From CAVUPF01 sp963803755 (lineage in GTDB: Bacteria > Actinomycetota > Thermoleophilia > Solirubrobacterales > 70-9), in the NCBI GenBank assembly GCA_963803755.1, contig CAWDNP010000011.1, positions 62,001 through 126,000 of the forward strand: 64,000 bases of DNA, written 5' to 3'. The notes beneath the pieces were generated by a model. It saw only the letters and a list, made by a program, of their open reading frames with translations, made no database searches and had not been told where the DNA came from. A program made the translations under genes and the position numbers. Shown in pieces: positions 8,864 through 17,409 of this stretch (its first letter is position 1; every line of letters starts with the position of its first letter).

Positions 8864-9224
8864 AGGGGCAGCAGCGCATGTCACACGGAGGCTCCGGGCT
8901 CGGAAGAGCGAGCGAGGGCGGCCATCGGCAGCGGAAGGGATGCCTTGGCTGGCGGTGAAGCCCGGTTTGGGTCCGGACGCTGTCCTCAACTTGGCTCTCT
9001 CCTCGGCCGTTGGCTGTCGTACCTTTGCCCTGATCCACGAACGTGGATCCCCTGGCCCGGTACGGGTCAGCCGGTTATCTCTTCTCCTGGCCTTGGAACA
9101 CGCCGTTTCCGCGAAGGGTTCGGTGGTTTCGGGGCCGAGTGGTATGAGAACAGACGCGGACCGAGTTGTCAAGGGACACCGGCAAAGAGTGACTTCTCAG
9201 GAAATTTGGAGGACTACGCATAAG
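8864..9224. other. Intergenic stretch, nothing recognised
   Basis: About 360 bases between the second toxin-antitoxin module and the IS1380 element. Open frames here are short and lack family motifs. The last bases (ATAAG at 9220-9224) may be one copy of the IS target duplication. Confidence 0.5.
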
Positions 9225-10852
9225 CCTCAATCCACCGATTCACCTCCACAGATAGGCGAATCGCGGCGCAACCCGTGTGAACGGCGAAAACCGCCGCCTC
9301 GAAGGCGTGCCGGGCGGAGGCAAGCCACGGTATGTCGGCCGCCGGTGGCTGGTGACGGAGAAACGGGCAGGCCGAGACGACCGGGAGGCCGGCCGGTGGG
9401 TGAAGCAGGTGAGGGGAGGGTCAGGCCGCGGCCGGCAACGCCCTGATCCTGGCGAGCGCCTCGATGAACGCCTCCTGCCAGGGCCAGCGGGCCGGCAGGT
9501 GGAGGGTGAAGCGCCGAGCCGTTCGCGTGAGCCGGCCCGGCAGGGCGATCAGCCAGCGGCGGATCGTTCGCGCCGCGCGCCAGGTCTCATCCTTAAGGCC
9601 GAGCTGCCCGACCCAGCGCGCCATGTTGTGGGCGAGGCAGGCGATCACCGTCCAGGCGGCATTGGCGGCAAAGCTCCCGGAGGGGAAGTGGGCAAGCGCC
9701 TGGTCCTTTAAGTCGCGGATCGCCAGCTCCACCTCGGCGTGGCGGCGATGCTCGGCGTCAACAGTGTGCATGTCCTCTGTGCGGTTGGTGAGGAAGGCGA
9801 AGTGGCGCCAGTAGGCAAAGAGCTCGGTCTGCTCGGCCTGGGCGTGCAGGTGGACGCGGCGCACCACCAGGCGCCGGCCGCCGTAGGTGGTCTCGGCGAG
9901 CTCGCAGATGCCCCTCTCGGGGTAGTCGGGTACGGGCCGCCAAGCGTCCTCGGGGATCTGGGCGATCCGCTCTGCGATCGGCTTGTGGAGCTTGACCGCG
10001 ATCGAGTAAAGGCAGCCCTTGGCCTGCAGGTAGTCGATCACCTTGTGCGAGTAGAAGGCAGAGTCGGCACGGATCAGGATCTCCCCGGTGGCCCCGGCGC
10101 GGCGCACCCGGGCAATCAGCTCTTCGCAGAAGCGAAGGGCGCCGCGCCCGGAGTTGGCCGCGCCCTTGCGCGCTCGGGCGTGCAGGACCTCGCCCGTGAG
10201 CGCCCTGGTGGCGAGCAGCGGGTGGTAGCCGCGCACCCCGGTGTAGCCGAAGGAGGCGCCCTGCTTGAGCGCTCCGGCGGCCTCGCCGAGGAAGCTGTCG
10301 ATGTCGATCACCAGGCGCCCCGCGCCGGGGCCCGAGCCCAGCTCCCAGGCGCGCTTGATCGTCTCGCCCAAGACCCGGTCGAGCTGGCGCACGTGGCCGA
10401 AGGTGAAGGCGCGCAGGAAGGTGCCGAGCGTCGAGGGCGCCATCGCCTTGTGGCCGAGCAGCGCCTCGCTGCCGCCGCTGCGCAGCACGTCTGCGTCATC
10501 GATCGAGTCCGCGCCGGCGGCAATTGCGTGGATCAGGGTCGCCACCTTGCGCCCGGGGTGGGCGGCGCCGGCTCGCTCTCCCAAGCGGACCATCTTGTCC
10601 ACCATCTGCTCGATGCCGAGCCGCTTGCTCAAGGTAGCAACCAAGACCAACCCTGCGTTGGCGATAAGCCGCTCGTCGTCGAACTCGACGCCGAGCGAGT
10701 CGAGTCGCACGAGCTCCTCAGAACCCTTCACCATGTGAGTGACCTCCTGACGTCAGGCCGCGGCTGCCCGAAACAGCCGCTGTTTGCCTGCTCAGGAGGT
10801 CATTCTCATGATGGGAGCGGACGAATCAGTGCGGTGAATCGGTGGATTGAGG
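9225..10852 (-). mobile_element. Complete IS1380-family insertion sequence
   Basis: Terminal inverted repeats are perfect over at least 20 bases: cctcaatccaccgattcacc at 9225-9244 and its reverse complement at 10833-10852. One transposase gene fills the interior. The flanks ATAAG (left) and CTAAG (right) match at four of five positions and may be the target duplication. The right end lies 94 bases before the start of the TetR-type gene, so the element may have altered that gene's promoter. A near copy of the inverted repeat stands alone at 23830. Confidence 0.88.
9421..10734 (-). CDS. IS1380-family DDE transposase
   Basis: 437 residues. The DDE fold is visible: LVIDIDSFLGE holds the first Asp, EILIRADSAFYSHKVIDYL the second, and the region HAEVELAIRDLKDQAL the Glu, followed by FAANAAWTVIACLAHNMARW, which is characteristic of the IS1380 C-terminus. 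Length agrees with full-size members. No internal stop is present, so the element could still be mobile. It catalyses cut-and-paste transposition using the flanking 20-base repeats. Confidence 0.92.
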   Translation of the reverse strand: MVKGSEELVRLDSLGVEFDDERLIANAGLVLVATLSKRLGIEQMVDKMVRLGERAGAAHPGRKVATLIHAIAAGADSIDDADVLRSGGSEALLGHKAMAPSTLGTFLRAFTFGHVRQLDRVLGETIKRAWELGSGPGAGRLVIDIDSFLGEAAGALKQGASFGYTGVRGYHPLLATRALTGEVLHARARKGAANSGRGALRFCEELIARVRRAGATGEILIRADSAFYSHKVIDYLQAKGCLYSIAVKLHKPIAERIAQIPEDAWRPVPDYPERGICELAETTYGGRRLVVRRVHLHAQAEQTELFAYWRHFAFLTNRTEDMHTVDAEHRRHAEVELAIRDLKDQALAHFPSGSFAANAAWTVIACLAHNMARWVGQLGLKDETWRAARTIRRWLIALPGRLTRTARRFTLHLPARWPWQEAFIEALARIRALPAAA

Positions 10853-10945
10853 CTAAGGCTCTACAATAGGCAATTAGTCGAGGAGTGGGGGGCGCAGAAT
10901 TTGGCTTCCGAGGCCGATCACGTACCACGGGAGCCGGTGTCGGAG

Positions 10946-12283
10946 ATGGCGCTGAAAGACCCGCGAAACCCCGGATATGGTCCCGCCTCGATGGTGCTAA
11001 CGCCGTGGGGGGATGCCAGCCAGTTGCGGGACAGGATGCTGCCGCCGGGACGGGGCACGCCGCGGGATGAGGCGGAGAAAAACCAGCGCGAGCGGCTGTT
11101 CGCGGCGATGGTGGCGACGGTCGCCGAGAAGGGCTATGAGGCAACTACGGTCGCAGACCTGATCGAGCTTTCAGGCGTTTCCCGGAGTGCCTTTTATCGG
11201 CACTTCACGGATAAACAAGCCTGCTTCCTCGCCGCGATCGAGGCGCTGGTCGAGCCGGCGCTCGAAACCGTAACAGGAGGACTGGAGCCCCCAGACAAAG
11301 AGTTAGCAAAGCAGGCATTCGAAACGCTGCTCAAGTTGATCGTCGCCCAGCCGGCGGCGGCCAAGATGTGCTTCGTCGAGGTCTACGCAGCCGGTCCGGA
11401 GGGCGTGGCGCTGGTCGATCGGACCTTGGACGCGTTCGAGGTCCTGGTGAAGCGGATGCTCGACTCGATCCCGGGCCATGAGGGGATGCCGTCGGAGATC
11501 GTGCGGGCGCTGATCGGCGGGATCCAGAAGGTGATCCACAAGCGCCTCTACAGGGGAGATGAGGAGGAGCTGGTGAAGCTGGCCCCGCAGCTCTGGGACT
11601 GGATCTTCTGCTATCCCCCACCCCCCGGCCCGTTGCGAGTACCGCGGCGACGTTCGCTCAAGGCCCGGCCCTTCGAGGAGCGCCAGGCGGCCTCCAACCC
11701 GCCGGAGCGGTTGCTGCGGGCATTGGCTGCCGTGGTGGCTGAAAAGGGCTACCCCGAGACGACGGTGGCGGATATCGTGGAGCGCGCGCGCACCTCGCAA
11801 AGAACGTTCTACGAAAATTTCTCTCACAAAGAAGAGGCCATGGTGGCCGCCCTCGACAGCGGCTCCTCTCAGATGCTGGCGGCGGCGCTGCCCGCCTTTC
11901 GGCGGGCCTCGGACTGGTCCCACGCCGTGCACGACACCCAGGAGGCGATGTTCAGCTTCGGCGTTACGGAGCCCGAGTACGCGCGGCTTGGCGCTGTGGA
12001 GATGTATGCGGCTGGGAAACGGGCACTGGAGCAGCGCGAGGTGGTGACTGAAGGAATGGAGGGGCTGCTGGCGCCGGGCTATGAGTTGGCGCCCGACATC
12101 CCGCCGATCACGGCCGAGGCGATCGGCGGGGCGCTGTACGCGCTCTTCTATGACCACGTCAAGCAGAAGGGCGCGGAGCGACTGGCGGAGATGGTGCCGG
12201 CGGCCGTCTACGTGACCCTGGCGCCGTTCCTTGGAGCGGAGGAGGCGTATGCGCTGGCGGTTGGGGAGGGCGGGAAGGGATAA
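10946..12283 (+). CDS. Tandem TetR regulator (two TetR units fused)
   Basis: 445 residues from ATG 10946; ATG 10991 is an alternative. A longer TTG start would lie inside the IS end. Two complete TetR N-terminal helix-turn-helix units occur in one chain: VAEKGYEATTVADLIELSG then SRSAFYRHF at about 65-95, and VAEKGYPETTVADIVERAR then SQRTFYENF at about 265-295. Each is followed by its own helical ligand/dimer domain. A single chain with two DNA-binding units would resemble an intramolecular TetR dimer. The regulated gene is not evident; neighbours are the IS element upstream and a recombinase downstream. The ligand is unknown. Confidence 0.85.
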   Translation: MALKDPRNPGYGPASMVLTPWGDASQLRDRMLPPGRGTPRDEAEKNQRERLFAAMVATVAEKGYEATTVADLIELSGVSRSAFYRHFTDKQACFLAAIEALVEPALETVTGGLEPPDKELAKQAFETLLKLIVAQPAAAKMCFVEVYAAGPEGVALVDRTLDAFEVLVKRMLDSIPGHEGMPSEIVRALIGGIQKVIHKRLYRGDEEELVKLAPQLWDWIFCYPPPPGPLRVPRRRSLKARPFEERQAASNPPERLLRALAAVVAEKGYPETTVADIVERARTSQRTFYENFSHKEEAMVAALDSGSSQMLAAALPAFRRASDWSHAVHDTQEAMFSFGVTEPEYARLGAVEMYAAGKRALEQREVVTEGMEGLLAPGYELAPDIPPITAEAIGGALYALFYDHVKQKGAERLAEMVPAAVYVTLAPFLGAEEAYALAVGEGGKG

Positions 12284-12582
12284 GGGATTCAATGGCATGG
12301 GAATTGGGAGTGAAGGGAAGGCAGGGGCAGCTTCACCGCGGACGGTGAGTGACAGGGGACGGCTCTCTGGGGACAGCTCTCGGTTGCTTCTCTTGGTCGG
12401 CCCCACGATGGACCGGCTACCGACATAAGGGGGTGGGTGGGGTGGCGAGACTCTCCCCCCTCCCCCTGTGCAAGGCGGATATCGGCGGGAGCCACGTCAT
12501 CCCGAAGGAGAGAGGCGAGCTGAGGCGTTCGGTGTAAGGATAGCGAAACGTGTTGTCTGCGGATCTGTAATCATCGCAGGGC
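12284..12582. other. Intergenic region before recombinase module
   Basis: About 300 bases with no supported gene. It lies directly upstream of the recombinase leader ORF and is a natural place to look for the recombinase promoter or an attachment site. I see no convincing palindrome pair that would define one. Confidence 0.4.
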
Positions 12583-12753
12583 GTGGACGGACTGCTCCGG
12601 ATAACGATCAGCGGCGAGCTGGAGGGCGACTACGTCGTCCTGCGCGAGCGTGCGGGCGGGGAGCTGACGATTGCGGCCGAGCAGCCGGACGGGCTACGAG
12701 GGTCGTCGACTTGGAGCGCACGACCTGGGCCTGCCCTACTTAACCCCGCGTGA
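12583..12753 (+). CDS. Small leader ORF before serine recombinase
   Basis: 56 residues from GTG 12583. It reads GLLRITISGELEGDYVVLRE then GGELTIAAEQPDGLRG, a coherent, partly acidic beta-type sequence, and ends with TGA at 12751-12753, one base before the TTG start of the recombinase. Regular codon use and the near overlap favour translation and coupling. The family is not recognised. It might be a small accessory or directionality factor, but that is guesswork. It could also be only a translated leader. Confidence 0.45.
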   Translation: MDGLLRITISGELEGDYVVLRERAGGELTIAAEQPDGLRGSSTWSARPGPALLNPA

Positions 12754-12754
12754 C

Positions 12755-13990
12755 TTGATCCTCGACGGCTACATCCGGGTCTCACAGGTGGCTGGTAGGC
12801 GCGGTGATGGATTCATCTCCCCCTCCGTGCAGCGCGAGCAGATCGAGGCGTGGACAAGCTCGAGCGGCACACTTCTGGGCGAGGTCTTCGAAGAGCTCGA
12901 CGAGAGTGGCGGGCGGGCGGATCGACCACTCTTGATGGAGGCGATCGAGCGGGTGGAGTGCGGCGAATCCGATGGAATGGTCGTCGCCAAGCTCGACCGC
13001 TTCGGTCGCTCGCTGTTGGACGGACTGGGTGCAATTGCTCGAATCGACGATGCAGGTGGGACCTTCATCAGCGTTCAGGACGGGTTCGACCTCGGCACCT
13101 CGACCGGCAAATTGGTGCTGCGGATCATGTTCTCTATCGGGGAGTGGGAGCTCGAACGAGTGCGGACAAACTGGGACGTGGCGCGGGGACGAGCGGTGGC
13201 GCGCGGCCTCTACATCGCTTGCAAGACCCCAGCCGGCTACCGGCGAGGGAAAGACCGGCGACTGGAGATCGACCCGGAGACAGCGCCGATCATGAGGGAG
13301 GTGTTTGAGCGACGTAAACGGGGAGAGACGTTCGAAGCGATCACCGACTTCCTGAACGCGTCTGATCTGAGGACCGAATCGGGCGTCCCTTTCACCCACT
13401 CTCATGTGCAGTACATGATCAAAACGCGTGCCTACCGAGGGGAAGTTCGCTCCGGACCGCATCGCAAGCCGGGCGCGCATGAGCCATTGGTCGATGCGGC
13501 CACCTGGGAGGTGTGCCAGTCCCCGCCGAGGGCGCCGCGTCGGCGGGTTGAGTCGCTGCTGAAAGGGCGGGTGCGGTGCGCCAGTTGCGGACGACTGATG
13601 CGTCCGGTGCGCACACAATGCGCAACCCTGATCTATACCTGCCCTGGGGTGAACGGGAAGTGCGCGGCCCCTTCTCACGTCAGAGCCGATCTGATCGATC
13701 CACTTGTCGAGGCGATGATGTTCGGGATGTGGCGCCGGACAAATGCGCGTGCCGGCGATCCGGAGGCCGAGCGGTGCGATGAGGCCCTGGGGGAGGCCAA
13801 GAGGAATCTCGCTGCCTACCGCGACAATTCCAAGCTGCAGCGAAGACTCGGGGCGAAGGGCTTTGAGGCCGGCATTGCCAGCCGCCAACGCAAGATGGAA
13901 CACAAGCTCCTCGAGGTGAGTGAAGCAAGAAGAGCTGTGCGGCGGGCGAGGTTCGATGTTGCCGACCTCGAACGAGGTGGCCTGGCCTGA
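12755..13990 (+). CDS. Large serine recombinase 1 (frameshifted N-terminal part)
   Basis: 411 residues from TTG 12755, chosen because M-(I/L)-LDGYIRVSQ matches the start of the second copy. YIRVSQVAGR holds the catalytic Ser; AKLDRFGRS and GEWELERVRTNWDVARGRA complete the resolvase domain (to about 150). A recombinase domain follows, then a zinc ribbon (CASCGRLM with a second Cys pair in YTCPGVNGKC) and a coiled segment. After codon CGA at 13973-13975 one base is missing relative to the homologous LERRWPGL stretch of copy 2, so the frame runs to a TGA at 13988. The rest of the protein continues in the next frame (see 13976-14760). It would cut and rejoin DNA at specific sites. Confidence 0.85.
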   Translation: MILDGYIRVSQVAGRRGDGFISPSVQREQIEAWTSSSGTLLGEVFEELDESGGRADRPLLMEAIERVECGESDGMVVAKLDRFGRSLLDGLGAIARIDDAGGTFISVQDGFDLGTSTGKLVLRIMFSIGEWELERVRTNWDVARGRAVARGLYIACKTPAGYRRGKDRRLEIDPETAPIMREVFERRKRGETFEAITDFLNASDLRTESGVPFTHSHVQYMIKTRAYRGEVRSGPHRKPGAHEPLVDAATWEVCQSPPRAPRRRVESLLKGRVRCASCGRLMRPVRTQCATLIYTCPGVNGKCAAPSHVRADLIDPLVEAMMFGMWRRTNARAGDPEAERCDEALGEAKRNLAAYRDNSKLQRRLGAKGFEAGIASRQRKMEHKLLEVSEARRAVRRARFDVADLERGGLA

Positions 13991-14760
13991 GCTGGGATGA
14001 ACGCTGGTCAGCGCTGCGCGAGTTCATCGATTGCGTCATCGTGGCACGGGGGAAGAATCCGGTGACAGAGCGAGCGTGGGTGCTGAAGCGCGGCGATGGA
14101 CCGATCCCTCCGCGGCCCCGCGAAAGAGTCAAGCCGCTCGGAGCTCTTGTCGAGAGCGCGATGCAGGTGCGAGGGGTTCGACGCTGGCCGCCAGGAAGAC
14201 TGGAGAGGGAGCTACGCAACTTCCTGGCGACTCGCACCAGGTGGCCGAACTATGTCGAGTTCGCCGATGCGGGAGAGGCGATTCTGCATGCTCAGGTGAT
14301 GGCCTGGGGCGGGCCCTATTACTGGGGACACAAGCTCGGCTTACCGGTTCCCTACAGGATGGTCTACTGGGACGAGACGCTGATTCGGAACGCTCTTGCG
14401 CCGCTGGTCGAGGGCGCAAGCGAGTGGCCGGAAATCAAGGAGCTCGAAGCGCAGGGAATGACTCCGTTGTACGCGGCAATCCAACACAGGGGAGGCATGG
14501 CGCGCTGGGCGAGGGAGTACGGGTTCGAATTTCTGACTGCGAAAGACGTCATGACCGAGGCTCGAATCGAGCGCGAGCTGATCGAGTTCGTGGGCGATCG
14601 CACGGTGTTTCCGGGATCGACCGAGTTCGAAGAAGCGGGCAAGAGGAAGCTGTATGAAGGAGCTTGCAGGAAAGGCGGGATCGCCCACTGGAGGGAGCGG
14701 CTCGGGCTCGAGCGTGGGGCAAGGATGCGCCCTCGAAGTCGGCCTCGGCGAGACGCATGA
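13976..14760 (+). pseudogene. C-terminal part of recombinase 1, displaced by -1 frameshift
   Basis: In frame after the indel this region reads RWPGLSWDERWSALREFID, matching copy 2 (RWPGLGWEDRGAVVMELID), then three tandem ~60-residue units ending about every time in (W or G)-x-(W/H)-K/RLG(L/V). Starting from ATG 14041 alone it would give 239 residues. The units begin with an acidic/aromatic helix (RELRNFLATRTRWPNYVEF, ERELIEFVGDRTVFPGSTEF). It is therefore the DNA-proximal tail of recombinase 1 and not an independent gene, unless the indel is a sequencing error, in which case the two parts form one protein. Confidence 0.7.
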
Positions 14761-14763
14761 GCC

Positions 14764-16764
14764 GTGCTTCTTGACGGATACATCCGGGTATCTCAGGTGG
14801 GAGGCCGCCGCGGCGATCGGTTCATCTCGCCGTCGGTGCAGCGGGGTGAGATCGAAGCGTGGACGAACTCACACAAGGCGATCTTGGGTGAGGTCTTCGA
14901 AGAGCTCGACGAGAGTGGGGCTCGCGCCGACCGGCCGCTGTTGCTGGAGGCGATCGAACGGGTCGAGTCCGGCGAGTCCAACGGGGTGATCGTGGCGAAG
15001 CTCGATCGCTTCGGGCGCTCGGTGGTGGAGGGGCTGCGCTCGATTGCCCGAATCGAGGGGGCCGGCGGCACCTTCGTCAGCGTGCAGGACGGCTTCGACC
15101 TAAGCACGCCAACGGGGAAGCTGGTGATGCGGATCCTGTTCTGCGTGGGCGAGTGGGAGTACGAGCGAGTTCGCAACAACTGGGGGATTGCGCAGGCGCG
15201 GGCGATCGCGCGAGGGGTATACGTCGGTAGCAGAGGACCGATCGGCTACCGACATGGTCCAGATAGGCGATTGGTCGTCGAACCCGGAGCTGCTGTGGTG
15301 ATCCGGGAGGCTTTCGAGCGGCGCCGACGGGGAGAAACGTTCGAGAAGATCGCCGGTTTTCTGAACGAGTCTGAGCTCGAAACGGAGACCGGAGTGCCGT
15401 TCAGCGTTGGCCATGCGCAGGACATGATTCGGAACTCGGCCTACCGGGGCGAGGCGCACATCGGTGCTCACAAGAACCCAGCCGCACACGAGCCGATCGT
15501 CGATTCCGGCACCTGGCAGGAATGCCAGTCTCAGCCGAAGGAACCGCGAGCGTGGACGCAGGGCCTGCTCTCGGGGCGGATCAGGTGTGCCGCCTGCGGG
15601 CGATTGATGAGCGTCCAGAAATTCCCGGGTCGAAGCAGGTCGAACTTCTACGCATGCTTTGGATCGAACGGCCGGTGCCCCGAACCTGCCCGGGTGGGCA
15701 CCGAACTCATTGACCCGTTGATCGAGGAGTTCGTGCTGAACCTGTGTCGCCGGGGCGAGCCCAGTGGCAGCGGAGACGCAGTAACGAAATACGAAGACGC
15801 GCTGGCGAAGGCGGAAGAGGACCTGGTCTCCTATCAGGACAATCCAAGGCTACTGAGAACGCTCGGGTCGGAGTCGTTTGAGGCCGGGACTGCCGAACGG
15901 CAACGGCTCTGCGAACGGAGGCTGCTCGAGCTGGCCCGAGCCCGGCGGGCGGTGGAGAAGCCAAGGTTTAACGCCGAGGATCTCGAACGACGCTGGCCAG
16001 GGTTGGGCTGGGAGGACCGCGGCGCAGTAGTGATGGAGCTGATCGACTGCGTCGTCGTTGAGCGCGGAACCGCTCCAGTTATCGAGCGGGCGTGGGTGTT
16101 CAGACGCGGCTGTGGACCGCTGGCGATCGACCTCCTCAGAACGATTGGATCTTTCAATCCGGAACTGAGGCGAGCCAGGAAACTGCGGCAGCCTCGTAGG
16201 TGGCCCCAACGGAGGCTCGAGGCGGCGCTGCGCGCGTTTTTCGCCAGTCGAGACGAGTGGCCCAAATATCCCGACTTCGCGGAGGACGGATGCGGGCGGC
16301 TTCATGCCCAGGTACTGATCTGGGGAGGCCCGCATTATTGGGGGCACAAGCTGGGAGTGAAAGTGCCGAAGGGGATCGTGCGCTGGAACGACACCCTGCT
16401 TCACGATGCGCTTGCGCCGCTGCTTTGCTACCGCGACGCTTGGCCATCGCCTGAGGAGTTCGACGCCAAGGGCTTGGCGGCCGCCCGCAGGGCGGTCCTT
16501 TCTGGCCGCGGCGTCGCGGACTGGGCTGAGGAATTCGGGATCCAACACGGGAAGGTGTACTGGCGGTGGTCAAAGGAACAGATCGAGCGAGAGCTGGCTG
16601 CGTTCGTCGGTGAGCGGGCCATCTTCCCGTCGCGGCGCGAATTCGAAGAGGCTGGCGTTGGTCGGCTCTTCCACGCGGCCGCGAGGCACGGGGGGATCTC
16701 CTATTGGGCGAAGCGGATCGGGGTGAGGAGGTCGGCGGGATGTCTGGATCGGAGGGGGAGGTGA
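14764..16764 (+). CDS. Large serine recombinase 2 with C-terminal repeat domain
   Basis: 666 residues from GTG 14764, three bases after the stop of the previous gene. Resolvase domain: YIRVSQVGGR (catalytic Ser10), SVQRGEIEAW, AKLDRFGRS, GEWEYERVRNNWG. The recombinase domain spans about 160-270; a zinc ribbon (CAACGRLM ... CFGSNGRC) about 275-310; a coiled coil about 340-400. Residues about 465-660 hold three tandem ~60-residue units: LRAFFASRDEWPKYPDF ... YWGHKLGV, LAPLLCYRDAWPSPEEFD ... WAEEFGI, LAAFVGERAIFPSRREFE ... YWAKRIGV. I do not know this tail from described large serine recombinases; it looks like a helical DNA-binding array. It is intact, unlike copy 1. Confidence 0.9.
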   Translation: MLLDGYIRVSQVGGRRGDRFISPSVQRGEIEAWTNSHKAILGEVFEELDESGARADRPLLLEAIERVESGESNGVIVAKLDRFGRSVVEGLRSIARIEGAGGTFVSVQDGFDLSTPTGKLVMRILFCVGEWEYERVRNNWGIAQARAIARGVYVGSRGPIGYRHGPDRRLVVEPGAAVVIREAFERRRRGETFEKIAGFLNESELETETGVPFSVGHAQDMIRNSAYRGEAHIGAHKNPAAHEPIVDSGTWQECQSQPKEPRAWTQGLLSGRIRCAACGRLMSVQKFPGRSRSNFYACFGSNGRCPEPARVGTELIDPLIEEFVLNLCRRGEPSGSGDAVTKYEDALAKAEEDLVSYQDNPRLLRTLGSESFEAGTAERQRLCERRLLELARARRAVEKPRFNAEDLERRWPGLGWEDRGAVVMELIDCVVVERGTAPVIERAWVFRRGCGPLAIDLLRTIGSFNPELRRARKLRQPRRWPQRRLEAALRAFFASRDEWPKYPDFAEDGCGRLHAQVLIWGGPHYWGHKLGVKVPKGIVRWNDTLLHDALAPLLCYRDAWPSPEEFDAKGLAAARRAVLSGRGVADWAEEFGIQHGKVYWRWSKEQIERELAAFVGERAIFPSRREFEEAGVGRLFHAAARHGGISYWAKRIGVRRSAGCLDRRGR

Positions 16765-16952
16765 GGAGCGGCGGGGAGGTGGGCGGTGGCTGGGACCGGG
16801 GCAGTTGTGAGGGGAGGAAGGGCGGGAGGTGCCGATTTCGGCAGCGGGTTGAAAGCCGGTGGTCGGCTTTGGCCGATATCGACCGCAGGTGGTGTGTTAC
16901 AAGGACCAACCGACCTTCCAGCCGACGGGGCGGAGGCGTGGCAGCGGCCCCA

Positions 16953-17400
16953 CTACAGGCGCCCCACAGATGTGACCGTGCTCTCAGAAGCAGATTGCGG
17001 CACGAGCTTGGACCACGCGATCCGCTCGCCATCGTCCAACTTCGCCTGCAGCAGCCGCTGGATATCTACCCAGACCCCAGCCCGTTCCCAGCGGCGAAGA
17101 CGCTGCCAGCAGGTGCTGCCAGAGCCGTAGCCAAGCTCGCGCGGAAGGTCGCGCCAAGTGATGCCGTCGTTGCGGGCGATGTAGAGAATCCCGCTGAGCG
17201 CAGTACGATCCGGCATCCGCCTGACTTTCGAGCCGGGCCCAGAACGCCGGTCCTTCGGAACCAAGGGCTCCAGCTCAGCCCACAAACCATCGTCTACCTC
17301 AGAGCGTTGCGGGTTGATTGCCGGCTGCCAAAACGGGTATTGCGAGCCCCGAGGAGGAAGAAGACTCGAATGGCGAGCAACCTTCTGAAACAGCTCCTCA
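16953..17400 (-). pseudogene. IS5-family transposase remnant (DUF4096 part)
   Basis: The reading frame contains VDDGLWAELEPLVP, then ALSGILYIARNDGITWRDLP, GSGSTCWQRLRRWERAGVW, the signature of the helix-turn-helix N-terminal part of IS5/IS427-type transposases. The frame ends soon after the point where the DDE half should begin (RIAWSKL), and no second ORF follows. This is a decayed element. The true start is unclear because the frame runs into the next gene. Confidence 0.75.
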
Positions 17401-17409
17401 ACATCGACC

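Noticed and set aside
6164..9172. A 1002-codon open frame on the minus strand
   Set aside because: It lies antisense to two convincing toxin-antitoxin modules, has no domain motif, is rich in Pro/Ser/Arg/Ala and is explained by very high GC content.
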